Positions 11,496 through 22,488 of a stretch of DNA of 64,000 bases are shown here, in pieces. Position numbers and translations under genes: made by a program. The first letter of the stretch is position 1. Each line of letters starts with the position of its first letter. This DNA is from Aptenodytes patagonicus. Its lineage: Eukaryota > Chordata > Aves > Sphenisciformes > Spheniscidae. The stretch spans positions 9,013,001-9,077,000 of the forward strand of contig NC_134953.1 in the NCBI RefSeq assembly GCF_965638725.1, written 5' to 3'. Under the pieces are notes generated by a model that was not told the DNA's origin, ran no database searches, and saw nothing but the letters and a program-made list of their open reading frames with translations.

Positions 11496-13355
11496 GTACG
11501 GAGCCCGCTGCGCGCCCCGCGTCCCGCCGCCCGCCCCGGCCCCGGGACCCGCCGGCGCTGCTGGGAGCCCTGTGCCGGCGCCCCGGCTCTCCCGGGGGCC
11601 CGGAGGAGGATTAGCTGCCGCGCTGTAATCCTGCTCTCCAACCCCCCGGCCGCCCCGGCGGCGTCGCCGCTGGAGGGAAAGGTGTTTCTGCGCCCCTGGG
11701 TCGTGCCCGCCGCTGGATGGGGTGTCGCCGCAGCCTGCCTCGGGCTGCGCGCTCCTGTTGCACCCCGGGACTTCCTCTCTTCCCCCCTTGCCCTCCTCGG
11801 GACCGGGCTTGCCGCGTTCTCCTGCCCGCACCGTCTCCCTGCTACACGTTGCCGTTCCCATCAACTGTTTCTGCGCTGGGACGCGGCACTGTTACTGCCG
11901 CTCCGCGATGCCTCCGTTCCCACTTCCTTGTCCCTGTGAAAGGTCCAGGTGCTGCTGCACCGCGCTTCTCCCTCCTACCCTCCCTCCCTCCCTCCTACCC
12001 TCCCTCTCTCCGCACTTGTCTCTTCATTGGCAGACCTGCTGCTGCACCCTAGGACGGGGCTTTGCAGGGGGACCCTGCGGGACAGGAAAGCAGCGTAGCA
12101 ATGGCCAGGGTAGGATTATGGGGACAGTGCTTTCCTGGGTGCCGCTGCTCTCCCCCTCCCTCCCTTCCTGCACCAACTGCTGGGCTCTGCTGCATCTCTT
12201 CTCTCCAGCCCCGTGTCCCCGTCCCTCCCCACGCTGCTGCAGCTGTGTGTCACCGAGCCCGGGCCCCAGTGCTGGTGCTCACCTTGCTGTTTATTGGTTT
12301 GTATGTAGAGGTTGAGGAAGGGGAGAAAAAGGCAGGACTCTGCAGTATCGGGAGGATTCAAGCTATTTTAGGCTCTCTGTAGGGCTAACTGTCTTGCGGG
12401 GCCCTTGTGCAGCTTCTGTTCCCCTTTCTTATACTTCAAATATGTACATTTGTCCATAGACACGGGTTCGTGTTCCTGGTCTGAAGGACTTGGAATTTTC
12501 TGCCAGTTTTTTCTTATTTGTCCTTTTCCCCTTTTCAGATCTGTCCTGTAAAGCCAGTTGTTATTCTTTTCCCACCATGTTTTGTTGGTTCTTTTTTAAA
12601 AAGAAGGGACTGCTTTCAAGCGCTCATCTGTGTAGTCCCGTAGATTTTGACTCCCTATCTTTTCACCTTGGTCTCTGTTGTATTATCTCTCTTTTTTCCC
12701 TCATAGAAATCCTTCTTCCCTCTCTCTCAGACCTCTTCTCCAAGTGGCTCTTTGGAATAGTTGTAATAATATCAATAGTTCCAGCTTGAGAAAATGTGCA
12801 AAGCCTCGTAGCTTCTTACTCACTTTATTAATAGGTACATGCTTATCCCCGTTTTGCAGGTGGGTAGAGAGATGCAAGAGAACTGATAACTTCTGCAAAG
12901 TGTTGCAGTGATTTCGTGACCGAGCTGGCACTTGAACGTGGGAGAAATGAGTCCTGATTGTCTGATGTAACTGCTGGGGATACTGTCTTCGGGAGATGGA
13001 CTTAGCGGCTAGTGTTTGCAGCGTTGTTCTGGGCTGCTTGTCTCTTGTTCATCAATCCCTTCATGTCCTGTTTCTGTGCCCATATGGTCTCTCTCGCCCT
13101 GCACAGTGTGCTGTTCTTGCTGCGCTGTCTGTGACGGGGCTTGAGGGGTCTTCAGGAGGCTCGAGTACCATATAGACTAGGTTTTATTTGCTGATCAGAC
13201 AGCATGCACTGTTTGTCAGATTTTCATGTGTTGTTTCCCTCCTCTGTATGTCTTCTGCCCTGTCCTTAATCTGGTCCGCTCTGGGGACAGAAATTGCTGC
13301 TATTGTATTCTCATTTTCAGTTTCATAGCTCCTACCCTCTTTATTTTTCTTCTAG
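11496..13355 (+). other. CAMK2G: CAMK2G intron 1
   Basis: A GT-AG intron of 1,860 bp. Its first part is still CpG-rich (tail of the island) and contains C/T-rich repeats, notably CCCTCC-type units around 11969-12012. The 3' end has a clear pyrimidine tract (CTACCCTCTTTATTTTTCTTCTAG) just before exon 2. At 12846-12861 a CAG followed by GTGGGT is present but looks like a coincidental match. I see no other gene in it; open frames over 100 codons near 11.7-12.4 kb are by-products of the GC-rich composition. Confidence 0.9.
11960..12012. repeat. CCCTCC-rich pyrimidine tract in intron 1
   Basis: Degenerate tandem copies of CCCT/CCTCCCT with two CCTACCCT interruptions form a nearly pure C/T run. 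The complementary strand is G-rich. It is a low-complexity repeat within the promoter-proximal intron. Confidence 0.75.
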
Positions 13356-13450
13356 GGGAGCCTTCTCTGTGGTCCGCAGATGTGTAAAGAAAAGTTCATC
13401 GCAGGAATATGCTGCAAAAATCATCAACACCAAAAAACTGTCAGCCAGAG
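13356..13450 (+). CDS. CAMK2G: CaM kinase II gamma, coding exon 2
   Basis: After completing Lys22 with its first base, the exon encodes residues 23-53 and the first base of codon 54. It starts [18 protein letters not shown] and ends with the [13 protein letters not shown] segment. With the G-K from exon 1 it forms the glycine-rich loop GKGAFSVV, and Lys43 in the AAK motif is the ATP-anchoring lysine of the kinase VAIK position. Paralogue assignment rests on the variable stretch: [10 protein letters not shown] resembles gamma (CVKKTSTQEY in human), whereas delta has CMKIPTGQEY, beta CVKLCTGHEY and alpha CVKVLAGQEY. Acceptor TTTTTCTTCTAG and donor GTTAGT are good. The length of 95 nt and the phases equal those known for this exon in CaMKII genes. 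Both exons together give 160 coding nt. Confidence 0.97.
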
Positions 13451-14432
13451 GTTAGTGTCTTGATCTACCCTTCTTCCTTTTATTAATAGAAAATACTTCA
13501 CTGGAGTTGAAGCTGTTATAAGTTTAAGGGATCTGAAGTTGCTTGTCTCAGTCATTATTTCAGCGTTACAAAATAATTGAGTTGTGTGGCAAAGAGGAGA
13601 TTGAAAGGAGGTAGCGTAGGATGATAGAAAAATTCCTGTGTCTGGAAATGGATACTCTGTGAAATTATGTTGTCTTTTTTCTTTTTGAGATCTATCTTCT
13701 GCAAGCTGAGCTAGAGGTATGTTTATAGAAGATTTATCTACGTGTGTGTGTACTGATCACTCATAATAAAGAGAAGTGTTGCAGACTGATTTTGCTGAAT
13801 GTCTTTTCTACCTAGGAGATCTGTCTTACCAGAACAGATGTGATTATTTTTTTTGAAGGATAGATGCTATATGCCTTGCTCCTTTCATGCTGTAGATAAA
13901 GGTGGCGTGTTTGGAAACTAACAAGTTTGCCTTCAAAGGCAGAAGTAGGTTGGATAGAGAAATCTTGCGAATTTGACTTCTCAACGAATCAGAACAAGTA
14001 GTTTTTGCTTTCGTTAATCCTGGAGACTTCCAAAACCTGAAACCAGACTGTAGTCTCATGAAAAGAGAAAAAATCTTAACTCTTCCCCCAAGCTGTTGGT
14101 CTGCTGGTTTCCAGGGACGTACGTATGCACAAAGGGTAGTGTACCTTGTAGTATGCAGGGAACGTGTATCTTCTAGTGTGTAGGGAATCCCTTACAGGGA
14201 CTAAAGTTGCTTCGCGGGTGGGGTGGATGAGGGGGAGAATGAGAGAAGCTGAACTGCAGTAAAAGATGCTGAAAGCAGAGGGTGCAACAAGTTGAGATGC
14301 CAGAGGCGACTGTTTCTAGAAGGGGCGAACAAGACAAGATCTAAGTCCTTAGAGGCCTTTCAGATTTGACAAAATTAATGTCTGTCTTGCTAGTTGAGTA
14401 GATGGCTTAGTAGGGGGGTTGACTGAGAAATG

Positions 14433-14447
14433 AAAAAAAAAAAAAAA
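14433..14447. repeat. A15 homopolymer
   Basis: Fifteen consecutive A residues. No retroposed sequence with a polyadenylation signal is recognisable directly upstream, so this is simple sequence, not an evident retrotransposon tail. Confidence 0.9.
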
Positions 14448-16074
14448 GCAGGAGGAGGAAGCGAATGATCTTGATAAATGATTTAGAACTGAAGAATGTT
14501 TTGCCTAATCCCTGTAAAAGAGAAAAATAGAATATGTATTCTTCTTTCTGCCGGAGTATGAAATGTGATGATAAGAGCAGAAGACGGCTTGAAGAATGGT
14601 GAAAAATTTCCGTTTACTGTAGTTTGCATGGAGAAGTAGTGTCAAAAGTAGAGTGTGCTGTGCCGTGAAGGTTGTTTTGTTTGTTTGTTTATTGGGTTTT
14701 TTTTTGACTTGTGGAAGTAAGCATATGTGATAATGTGTTGTTTCGGTATCTAGCCTGAGCGAAGTCATGTTGGGGACCAACCAGTGGAGCCCTAGGTTGT
14801 TTAGGAGGTGGCTGCAGATCCTGTGAGAATTGGTGTCCCCTCCATGGTCAGGTGACAGTGCCCGCTGATGTAGGTGGGATATCCAATCTCTTGAGTTCCA
14901 AATTAGTTCAACTTAATATGGGAGAGGTTTGAAGGGTGGCTTTGCTTTGCTGACAGCCGTTAATGCCGTGTTTGCTCCGCAGAGTTCCCCGTCCACCCTG
15001 TAGCGAGGACTAAAGCTCAGAAGAGCCGTCTTCTCAGATGCTAGTGGACACAAGCCTGCTTAGAGAAGGGAGAGAGTAGCTTGATAAGCTGATCGCAAAT
15101 GAGAAACCGCTTTCTTACAAAGGAGGTGGTATTGAAGTTAACTCTGGAGATAAGAAAAATGGGGAAAACCACAGGATGAATAGAGTTGAAACAAAATTCA
15201 GAAACATATTAGCAGAAGTCCAAAAGTAGCAGAACTGATTGAGTGGGTTTTTAAGTGTTTGGGCACCTAATGAGTTACGGAGGAGCAATATATAGATTCT
15301 AATTGTTTTTCATATTAAAGTGATGACAGCTTTATGACCCAGTAAGTAAGAAAAGTAAGTATGGGTGAATACAGGCCATGTTTTGATCTACTACTTACTT
15401 CCTAGATTTCATACCTTCCTATAAATAAAATACATTGAGGATACTAGCCTGGTCCTCAGCTGTATAACTCGAGGCAGCTGGCAATGATTTATTTACAAAG
15501 GTATTGGTTAGGTAGAGGGCAAGTGTGGGGAGAGCCAAGAAAGGAAATGGATGTTTCTGCTGGTACAGAAGAATATCAGAAACAAGGGACTGATCAGGTT
15601 TCGTTGAAGTCTTATCTGAGGACTAAAGAATCTGCATTTACAGGGAAAAGTGGATGGTGACTTCAGCTGAATATATAGGTTCCTCGGTTATTCCAGCTGT
15701 GTTTGCCGATAGCTCAAGTGGTTAGTACAAAAAGGGACCGAATATTTTGATAGGAACTTAGTGAATTCACCTTGGAATAGGTCCTTAAAGCACTGAAGGA
15801 AAAATGTGTGCTATTTAGACATTGCAGCTGTAAATCAGCGATTAGGGAGATTTGATTCAGCAACCTGTAAATGAAAGTCTCAGGGAAGGGCATTTTAGAA
15901 AGCTGTCTCCCACAGGAGGAGAATTACGGCGTTAATTCCGCAGTATCCTGGATATATGTTGCCTGATGCTTCCTTTCCCCGAGCTGGCACTTCTCCCTGG
16001 GGAGGCCATATCTCTGCCCGGCAATACATACGCACAGGGCTCTCCTGCACACCCAGCTGCATGCCTGTCTGTTG

Positions 16075-16138
16075 TGCAGGTTAACCCACCCTCCTGCCTG
16101 GAGGAGGGTAACCCTGTTAACCCTGCAGGTTAACCTGC
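16075..16138. repeat. Compact inverted and direct repeats with telomere-like words
   Basis: TGCAGGTTAACC occurs twice (16075-16086 and 16124-16135). Between them is a perfect 8-bp hairpin, ACCCTCCT at 16088-16095 paired with AGGAGGGT at 16102-16109 across a 6-nt loop. The second direct repeat is part of a perfect 14-bp palindrome GCAGGTTAACCTGC (16125-16138). The words TAACCCTGTTAACCCTG resemble degenerate telomeric repeats. No function is evident. Confidence 0.8.
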
Positions 16139-18468
16139 CTCCTGTGTTGTTGGTTTTCTTCTAGGCTTGGTCACAGCACCAAAATATTCCCTCATGTGGG
16201 GACACCCTGCTCCTCTCCAACTTAAACGTAGCTACATTTAACATTTTGTACCTTCTCTAGCAGAATTTGAACACGTATAGATACCTGATGTAGTAACTGC
16301 TACTTCAAGAGCCAGTGTCTTGCTGCTGCTGAGAAGTATGTCTGGCCTATTGCTGCTTCACGGAAGTTTTGCCGGCTGTAGTGCTTCCCTTGATTATGTC
16401 CAGGGAAATGGTAACAAAGCCGTGCTCTCCTTCTGCAGTACTTCTTGTCACCTTTATTTTTCGAGACTCTTGAAGAAGAAATACTAGATAGCTGACTGGG
16501 AAGTGCTGAATAGCTTGCTGTATGTAGCTGAAAAGGAGGAAGAGGAACACTTCAGGGTGAATTGTGTGCGTTTAAAGGGTTCTGTATTACTTGAGGTGTT
16601 TATCAAACTGTTTTCTTAAAGCAATAAAGAGTTGAATAGGCACGGTGCTGTTACAGGGCTTCTCTGTGAAAGCAAGGAGGATTAAAGTGGTGCTGGTTTT
16701 TGTGAAGGGCGGTCCTCACAACTTCAGTCTAGTAAGCTTCACCCTTTGTAAAATACGAAGTCAGATGTTGAGAGGAGAGTCTTTGTTTCTCTATTTATTG
16801 TCTATGATTTCTGCATGCCTGTTCTCTGTCTTTTTTAATAAATCATGTCAGTAAGAGCTGGTACAGATTAAAATTCATATTTTGGCTTCAGTGAAGTATT
16901 TGCTATTATTCATATTGTATTGATGCTTAAGACTGCCCAGTGAAGACTATGCCAAGAACTTTAATGTTAAATAGGGGCCAAATGCTTGTGGAAACGGGGG
17001 GGAAACAGACTTTACCGTAGTCAGCGTTCAGCTGACATATAAGAGCGGTGGTTATTATACATGGGGGAAATACAATGCTTCAATCATCTGAAATTCCTAT
17101 GGGGTTGAACGCAGGCTTTTACCAGAGCTACGGGCAGAGGGAAATAATAACTGTAATTTTTTGGAAGTTGTCTTGTGGGTGTCACCAGAATATTTTTTGA
17201 ACATGAAAATTCATAGCAAGTAGTGCTTCAGTTCCTGGGCAGCAGTGAAGTTCAAATAAAGTAAAATTGCTTGCAGTGATCAAAAGGATCAAGACAGAAG
17301 CAGTAGCTTTAGTAACAGTAGGGAAATACCCAGCATTTGACTCTCCAGCGTATACTTTTAAGAGATAGTCCTGCATTGGAAAGAGGTAGGCAGAGCTCTA
17401 TCCTGTGATAATTTTTAGGATGTTGTTTATACCAAATAGTATATAATGATCCTACCAACTTGTGTAGGATTTTTGTCCCTTGTTTTTTAGGTGATGGTGG
17501 GGGAGAAATCTTTAAATTTTGTTTGCTGCTGAAAATCTGTATCTTTCAACTCTTGCAAGTGACATCTCTTGATGAAAAAATGAAAAGCAGCTGTCTTGGA
17601 AGTTAGGCCGCTTCACTGCTTTCTCCTTACTGTGGCTTTGCTCTTGCCTGTGGAATAAAGAAGTGGATTCTCTCCCCGCTCTCCATATTTCCAAATTTGT
17701 AAACCAGATCAAAATTTGCGGTCTACCCAGTTATTTTGTCATTGTTCCTGTAGGAGATGATGTGGATTGTGGGAGGAGCAGGGAATTACTTCTGTGTATC
17801 AAACCCCATCAGGAAAAAAGCGCTCTCTTTACACTTCCAACTCAGCTTTTTTTTTTTTCCATACACCTCTCTTGTCCTGGCTTTCAATTCTGTAGCGGTT
17901 GCTGATTTGGGCTTTACAGTATGTTTTGTTGGAGGTGTCAATAGTAGTTTCCCTGGACACTGAAACGTTGAGCTTCAATGCTGCGGAGGAAGTTTCAGAG
18001 GAAGCAGCATCAGTCCCTAACCTCTGTCTTGATCTGCTCTGTAAATGTTCTTAGCCAGCGTTTGAGTTAGGACTCTCTTGGACTGCTCTTGTGGCTGCCA
18101 GGTTTAAAGTCCCCTGTGGGCTACGGCACTCCTGCTTGAATTAGATGCACGCAGCGGTGCTGCACTGCAGCCTGGCAAATCGGCTCTGTGTGAAAGCACG
18201 GAAAGCCCAGCACATCGGTCACAGATGGCTGAAGCACAAATCCGAACTCGTGTAGAAATGTCCTGTAACAGGCGTCCTCTGCATGTGCCTGTGGTTGTAG
18301 GTTGGGGACAAATGTCCTTTCTTGCAGAGGACTGCAAATCAAACCGTGTCTGCTCAGCTGTACTTGCTAAGCAGCCAAATCAGGTCTGGTCATTCGGTGT
18401 GGGCGAGGAGCTGCCCTTCCTGCAGGGTGGGCCTTAGGCTGAGTGTGAAGTGCTTTGCTGTGCCCCAG

Positions 18469-18488
18469 CTCCTCCTCCTCCTCCTCCC
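18469..18488. repeat. CTC trinucleotide run
   Basis: A run of CTC units ending in CCCC lies just upstream of the CR1 fragment. It is simple sequence. Confidence 0.85.
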
Positions 18489-18517
18489 CTCTGCCGCCTG
18501 CGAGGAGTCTAAGAGAT

Positions 18518-18585
18518 GCTGTGATTAACGGTTGGACTCGATGGTCTTAAAGGTCTTTTCCAATGTAAATGATTTTATGATCAGC
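18518..18585 (+). mobile_element. CR1 LINE 3'-end fragment
   Basis: The stretch containing GATTAACGGTTGGACTCGAT, then GGTCTTAAAGGTCTTTTCCAA and ending in GATTTTATGAT matches the characteristic 3' terminus of avian CR1 non-LTR retrotransposons (consensus-like GGTTGGACTAGATGATCTT, AGGTCCTTTCCAACC, ATTCTATGATTCTATGA). Only the last 65-70 bp are recognisable, so the copy is severely 5'-truncated, which is normal for CR1. The terminal octamer array is reduced to one degenerate unit, suggesting an old insertion. It carries no coding sequence. Orientation is the same as CAMK2G transcription. The exact 5' limit is uncertain. Confidence 0.88.
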
Positions 18586-18599
18586 TGCAGTGATGGCTG

Positions 18600-19150
18600 G
18601 GGATTTTTTTTGGAGGTCCTTGCGCACACGGAGGGATGCAGGGAGCAGAGCAGAGAGCGCTGCACCCCCCCCAGAGCGGTGTGTGCGGCTGGGGGCTGCC
18701 TGGCGGGGCGACCATAAGGGGCTGGGCGCTGCGGGAAGGGGGCTGCAGGGGAGGAATGGGTCGGTGGGGTGGATGCGTGGATAGCGAGTGGCTGAACTCT
18801 CCGCTTTGCACCGCAGCACACATGCGTGTGGCGGGGGGGCTGCGCTGCTGATGTCAGAAACTGCAGCCATCTACCTCCGCCAGCAGCCTGCCTCTCCCTC
18901 CTCCTCCTCCCTGCCTCTGCCTGCAGCCCCGCTTAGGGGAAGAGGGGTTCAAGCAGTATATGTCACTAGGGGAAATTTTACTGGAAGAGGTGTTTGGAGA
19001 AGAGGAGGGGTGTGTGTAAAAGGAGAGACCCTGACCTTGGAGGAGAGGCTGGGGCGGGGGGCCGCCGGGGGTCAGCCAGGCTTTTTGCCTACCCCTACAT
19101 GCCGATGCGGGCATGAGAGTGCCCCGGCGCGAGAGCCAGCAGAGATTGGC
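18600..19150. promoter_or_regulatory. Second, intronic CpG-rich block
   Basis: Directly after the CR1 fragment the sequence becomes GC-rich with CpG density well above the rest of the intron; by eye I count about 17 CpGs in 18600-18860, and further clusters at about 19040-19135 (GGGGCGGGGGGCCGCCGG, CCCCGGCGCGAG). A weaker stretch lies between. This could be an orphan CpG island acting as an enhancer or alternative promoter inside CAMK2G. I see no coding exon of the kinase in it. Boundaries and CpG ratio are estimates. Confidence 0.5.
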
Positions 19151-19372
19151 AGGGTGGCAAGCAGTGGAAGCCTTGCTTTTGCTGTGGCTCGCTGTGGCCA
19201 GAAGCTGGCTTCCTCCTGCTGTGGATGTCAGTGATGGTTGGGGTTACCCCAGGTTGCCTCTCAGTTTACGCTGTATATTTTATAAAGGAGCTGGAACAGA
19301 GCAGACAGGATTTCAACTCGTGTCTGTCTTCTCAGTGGTCACATTGAGTATTAAATTTCCAGCATTAACAAT

Positions 19373-19384
19373 GGGGGGGGGGGG
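19373..19384. repeat. G12 homopolymer
   Basis: Twelve consecutive G residues preceded by AT. Simple sequence and probably length-variable. Confidence 0.9.
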
Positions 19385-20461
19385 CAGTGGGCACACAGAT
19401 TGGGCAGGAGTTCCTACAGCCTCCGCGTGAGGTTGGAGAAGGGGGCTTGGTGAGAGAGTCGGGTTTCTTGTTTTCCCAATATAAACTGGATTTGTGTACG
19501 GCAGAGATGTGATTAGACTAACTCCCGCACGTGTCCCAAAGCCCTTGGCTCTAGAGCATTTACCCTGATCAGCAAGCCACGATTGAAATATTTCCAGGTG
19601 TCCCTCCAGTGAAGAGTGGGATGTTGAGCACACTGTAGATATTTGGGGCAGGGAGAGCGACTTGAATTTCTTGTAAGAAGGGTCCGGTGCAAAAGCTGTG
19701 GGATTTATTTGTTGGTTTTGGGGTGTAGTGTGGAAATTTCACTGCCTCCAAATTTAATCCTTCTCTGGACAGTGCCAAAACCATCACTGCCAGAGAGGAC
19801 TCATCTGTGGATCATAAAGACATTTATGAAGAGTGCTTCCCCCTCCCCGTGCTCCCTCCCCCAAATCGTGGGTTAACACCACTGTTTTAAGAGAGGACTA
19901 TGATAATCTTTTTGTTCCCTTCCATGCCCTGGAAGTATTTTAGTTTTTCTGGCCCTGCAAATTGGGTGAAGACAATTTTTAAAGGGGAAGCATGCTAATA
20001 TAAAAATCTCTCTCCACTGTGCCACCTATGAACGCCATCTGTCTGCTTCACAACCCTGACAACCAGAGCGTCACCCCCTTTTTCATTAATTCTGGCCTGT
20101 CACCTGTTTTGGTGTTTCAGGTGTTTTTTTTTCTTTCCTCTGTTCTTGAAACCTCCTGATTTTCACCAAGATAATAGACTTCACAAAAAAAAATGTTAAT
20201 TTGCCAGTGTTTGACTATAGAGTGAGCTATTGCTGTTGGCTTGGCTGGGGGGAGAGAGCAATATCAGCTGGTTCCAGGATCACCAGCACAGGAAAGAAGC
20301 CTTGAATGTTGTAAAAAGAAATGTGGAGTATCTCACCTCTTTGCGTGTTTGCCTGCAACAGAAGTGATGTCAGTGCTCAGAGCAGTTGTCTTGGGGGAAG
20401 CAGAGGTGCATTGGCTTCTGATGGGCAAATGCGTACTTAAAATTTTGAGGTGCTTACTGGA

Positions 20462-20479
20462 TTTTTTTTTTTTTTTTTT
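20462..20479. repeat. T18 homopolymer
   Basis: Eighteen consecutive T residues followed by AGTGTATAG. No retroposed cDNA is apparent on the minus strand next to it. Confidence 0.9.
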
Positions 20480-22476
20480 AGTGTATAGAGGAAATATCAA
20501 GCTGTAACTTAAACAACTGTAGTGTCTGCTGGCCCTTATGACAATAAGCTTAATGCTTCAAAACATGGGGTCCTGTGAGTTAGGCTGACCTCACTGACCT
20601 CAGGTTCCTTTTTGTACCTTCTTAAATTTACTGTCTATTTAAATATCACTGTATACTTCTGTTACGGCTCCCCAAGCATTCTGGATTGCTGCCTACATGA
20701 TTTTTGGAGAACAGTAGCAGAATACTTCTGAAGAAATGAGCCGGCCGTATCTTAGAAATCAGCTTTTTGAACAGTGGGGGTAGCCGAAGATCAGTGGGGC
20801 ATGGATTTAGCTTTCTGGAGAAACTGAGTCTATAGTTGTAAGATTTTGATTCCTCATAGCTTTTTCCACCTGTTACTCTCCGTCTCACTCTCCTTCTGTT
20901 TTAATTTTTAATTTGTTTTGAATGTTCAGTTGTCTCTCATGGATCAGTTACTTTAACCAGTAATTGTATTAATCTATAATGCTTTGATTGAAAATACTCC
21001 TTTAGTAATGCTGCTTTACCGTCCTCCTTTCTTCCCAGAGGATATTGCAGAATTCCTGTTGCTCCCACCTGTTAGATGAGCAGACTGGGGAAGGTGGTGG
21101 TTGGTGCAAGCGGCTAATTCCTGACAACTCTGGGAAAAATTCAGGGATGTAAGGAGCACTGGTTAATGTTGTATCTTGCCTTTTTATGACGGGGTCAGGA
21201 AAGGAGGAGATAACTGTGGCTTTACTCCTGGTGTCGGGATCTGTCTCGCTCTGCTCCTGGCGGAGTCAGAGGGCAAATTCCCTATCTCTGAGATGCGAGT
21301 TGAGTAAATGTGATGACCTTTCAGAGAATGTGTGTGTCTATAGATGTGATACTGTACTCTCAGCACTTTCACGTTATGTTCCTGAGAGCATGAGTTACAT
21401 ATCTCCCCAAAGCAGTGACCCGCTGTCCTGCTGCTTCAATCCAAAGTTCCTGTCTTGAGTTAGCTGTCGGCCAAGCACCTGCGGCTCTGGGCTGTCTTGT
21501 CTTTCCCGTGGCTGGAGTCTGCCTAGCAGTGACACTGGGACAAGTCCAGGTTAGTGTCCTGCTTCTGAGAAGGGTGCTAGCTAACCTGTTCCCTTTGCTA
21601 GAAGGCACAGGTGATTTGGCTGTTAAACGCAAGACCCTTTTTCTCCAGGGCAGCAAAGGTAGCATCTCTCTTTGCAGTGCTATTGTTAGTGTGGTTCTGT
21701 CAGAGTCCCAAAAATTGAGCCGAGAGCTGTCTCAGAGAAAAGAGTAGGCATTGTGGGAATGAGGACGTAGTTAATCTGAAAGAAAAACAAAACCCATGCA
21801 AACACATCTCTGGGAAAGGAAGGTGCCCGTGAAGATGAGCCTGGGAGTGGACATAGCTCTCTGTAGGCCTACCGAGCCAAGCACTAAATGGCAGAGAAGG
21901 CAGGGAGCGGCAGCCTGCCTGCTGTGGCAGAGCTGCTGGGTTATCTCTGGGGGCTGTTGCCATGATGACAGTGGCAAACAGGGACTGAAAAATTTACCAG
22001 ATGCGTGTGAGCCAAAGGATTAAACTTTCTCATAGGAGGAAAGGGAGGGGAGGAGGAGGAGGGTGGGTGATGATGTATTAACGAAGGACAGCATCCTAGT
22101 GAGAAAAACCAGACTCACACTCCTATAGCCACTGGGATGGCGAGGGGGAATGCGGACTGGCATTCCTCCTCCAGTCTAAATGCTGGGCAACACTGCTCTG
22201 ACAGATTCCCTCTTTGAAGAGAGGGTGAATGCACCCTGCTTTCACTGGGTAAATCGGCAGGATTTGCATTGTTTTGGCAGGTGAAACGTAAGAAGTGGGA
22301 AAAGATGGTGTCTCTTTTTTCGGCTTTTTTTTCTATTCCTTATACCCACAAATAATTCTAGTTCTCTACCTTGTGCTTAGAGCTTTTCCACTTCAGAGTT
22401 GGTGCAAATAATCAAGTTTCAGTGTTGCCTGCAGGTTTCAGACTATTGAACATGAAGCTAACCAGCCTGCACTAGT

Positions 22477-22488
22477 GTTATCGATAAC
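22477..22488. promoter_or_regulatory. 12-bp palindrome GTTATCGATAAC
   Basis: Perfect palindrome with the ATCGAT core. CUX and ONECUT homeodomain factors recognise ATCGAT-type cores, so this is a candidate factor site; the match is short and unsupported by other data. Confidence 0.35.

Larger units (their letters stand above)
10300..11730 (+). promoter_or_regulatory. CAMK2G: CpG-island promoter of CAMK2G
   Basis: Composition switches abruptly from AT-leaning to very GC-rich with dense CpG from about 10,300 to 11,730, tailing off into intron 1. The island encloses coding exon 1. I see no TATA box close to the start codon; GC boxes are present (GGGGGCGGGG at 11016-11025, GGGGCGG at 11173-11179). 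This is the usual architecture of broad, TATA-less promoters of widely expressed kinase genes. The transcription start cannot be placed from sequence alone, but most of the roughly 800 bp before the ATG is plausibly proximal promoter plus 5' UTR. The island also contains the CCT and CTTCC repeats and a strong G-quadruplex motif listed separately. Boundaries are by eye. Confidence 0.88.
13451..18430. other. Proximal part of intron 2, no gene seen
   Basis: Unique-looking AT-leaning DNA. It holds an A15 run at 14433-14447, a compact palindrome and hairpin group at 16075-16138, and scattered AATAAA words. Open frames are short (91 codons or less). No splice-flanked coding segment or transposon is recognised. 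Confidence 0.6.

Noticed and set aside
11431..11628. Continuing the CAMK2G frame past the exon 1 donor (65-codon frame)
   Set aside because: After the GGCAA the frame reads Pro/Ala-rich sequence unlike any kinase, while splicing at GTACGG joins perfectly in phase to exon 2 and restores the glycine-rich loop.
19113..19430. 105-codon frame with signal-peptide-like start as a gene
   Set aside because: Weak start context (G at -3 but A at +4), no homologous family, and the mature part lacks features. Kept only as a note within the CpG-block finding.
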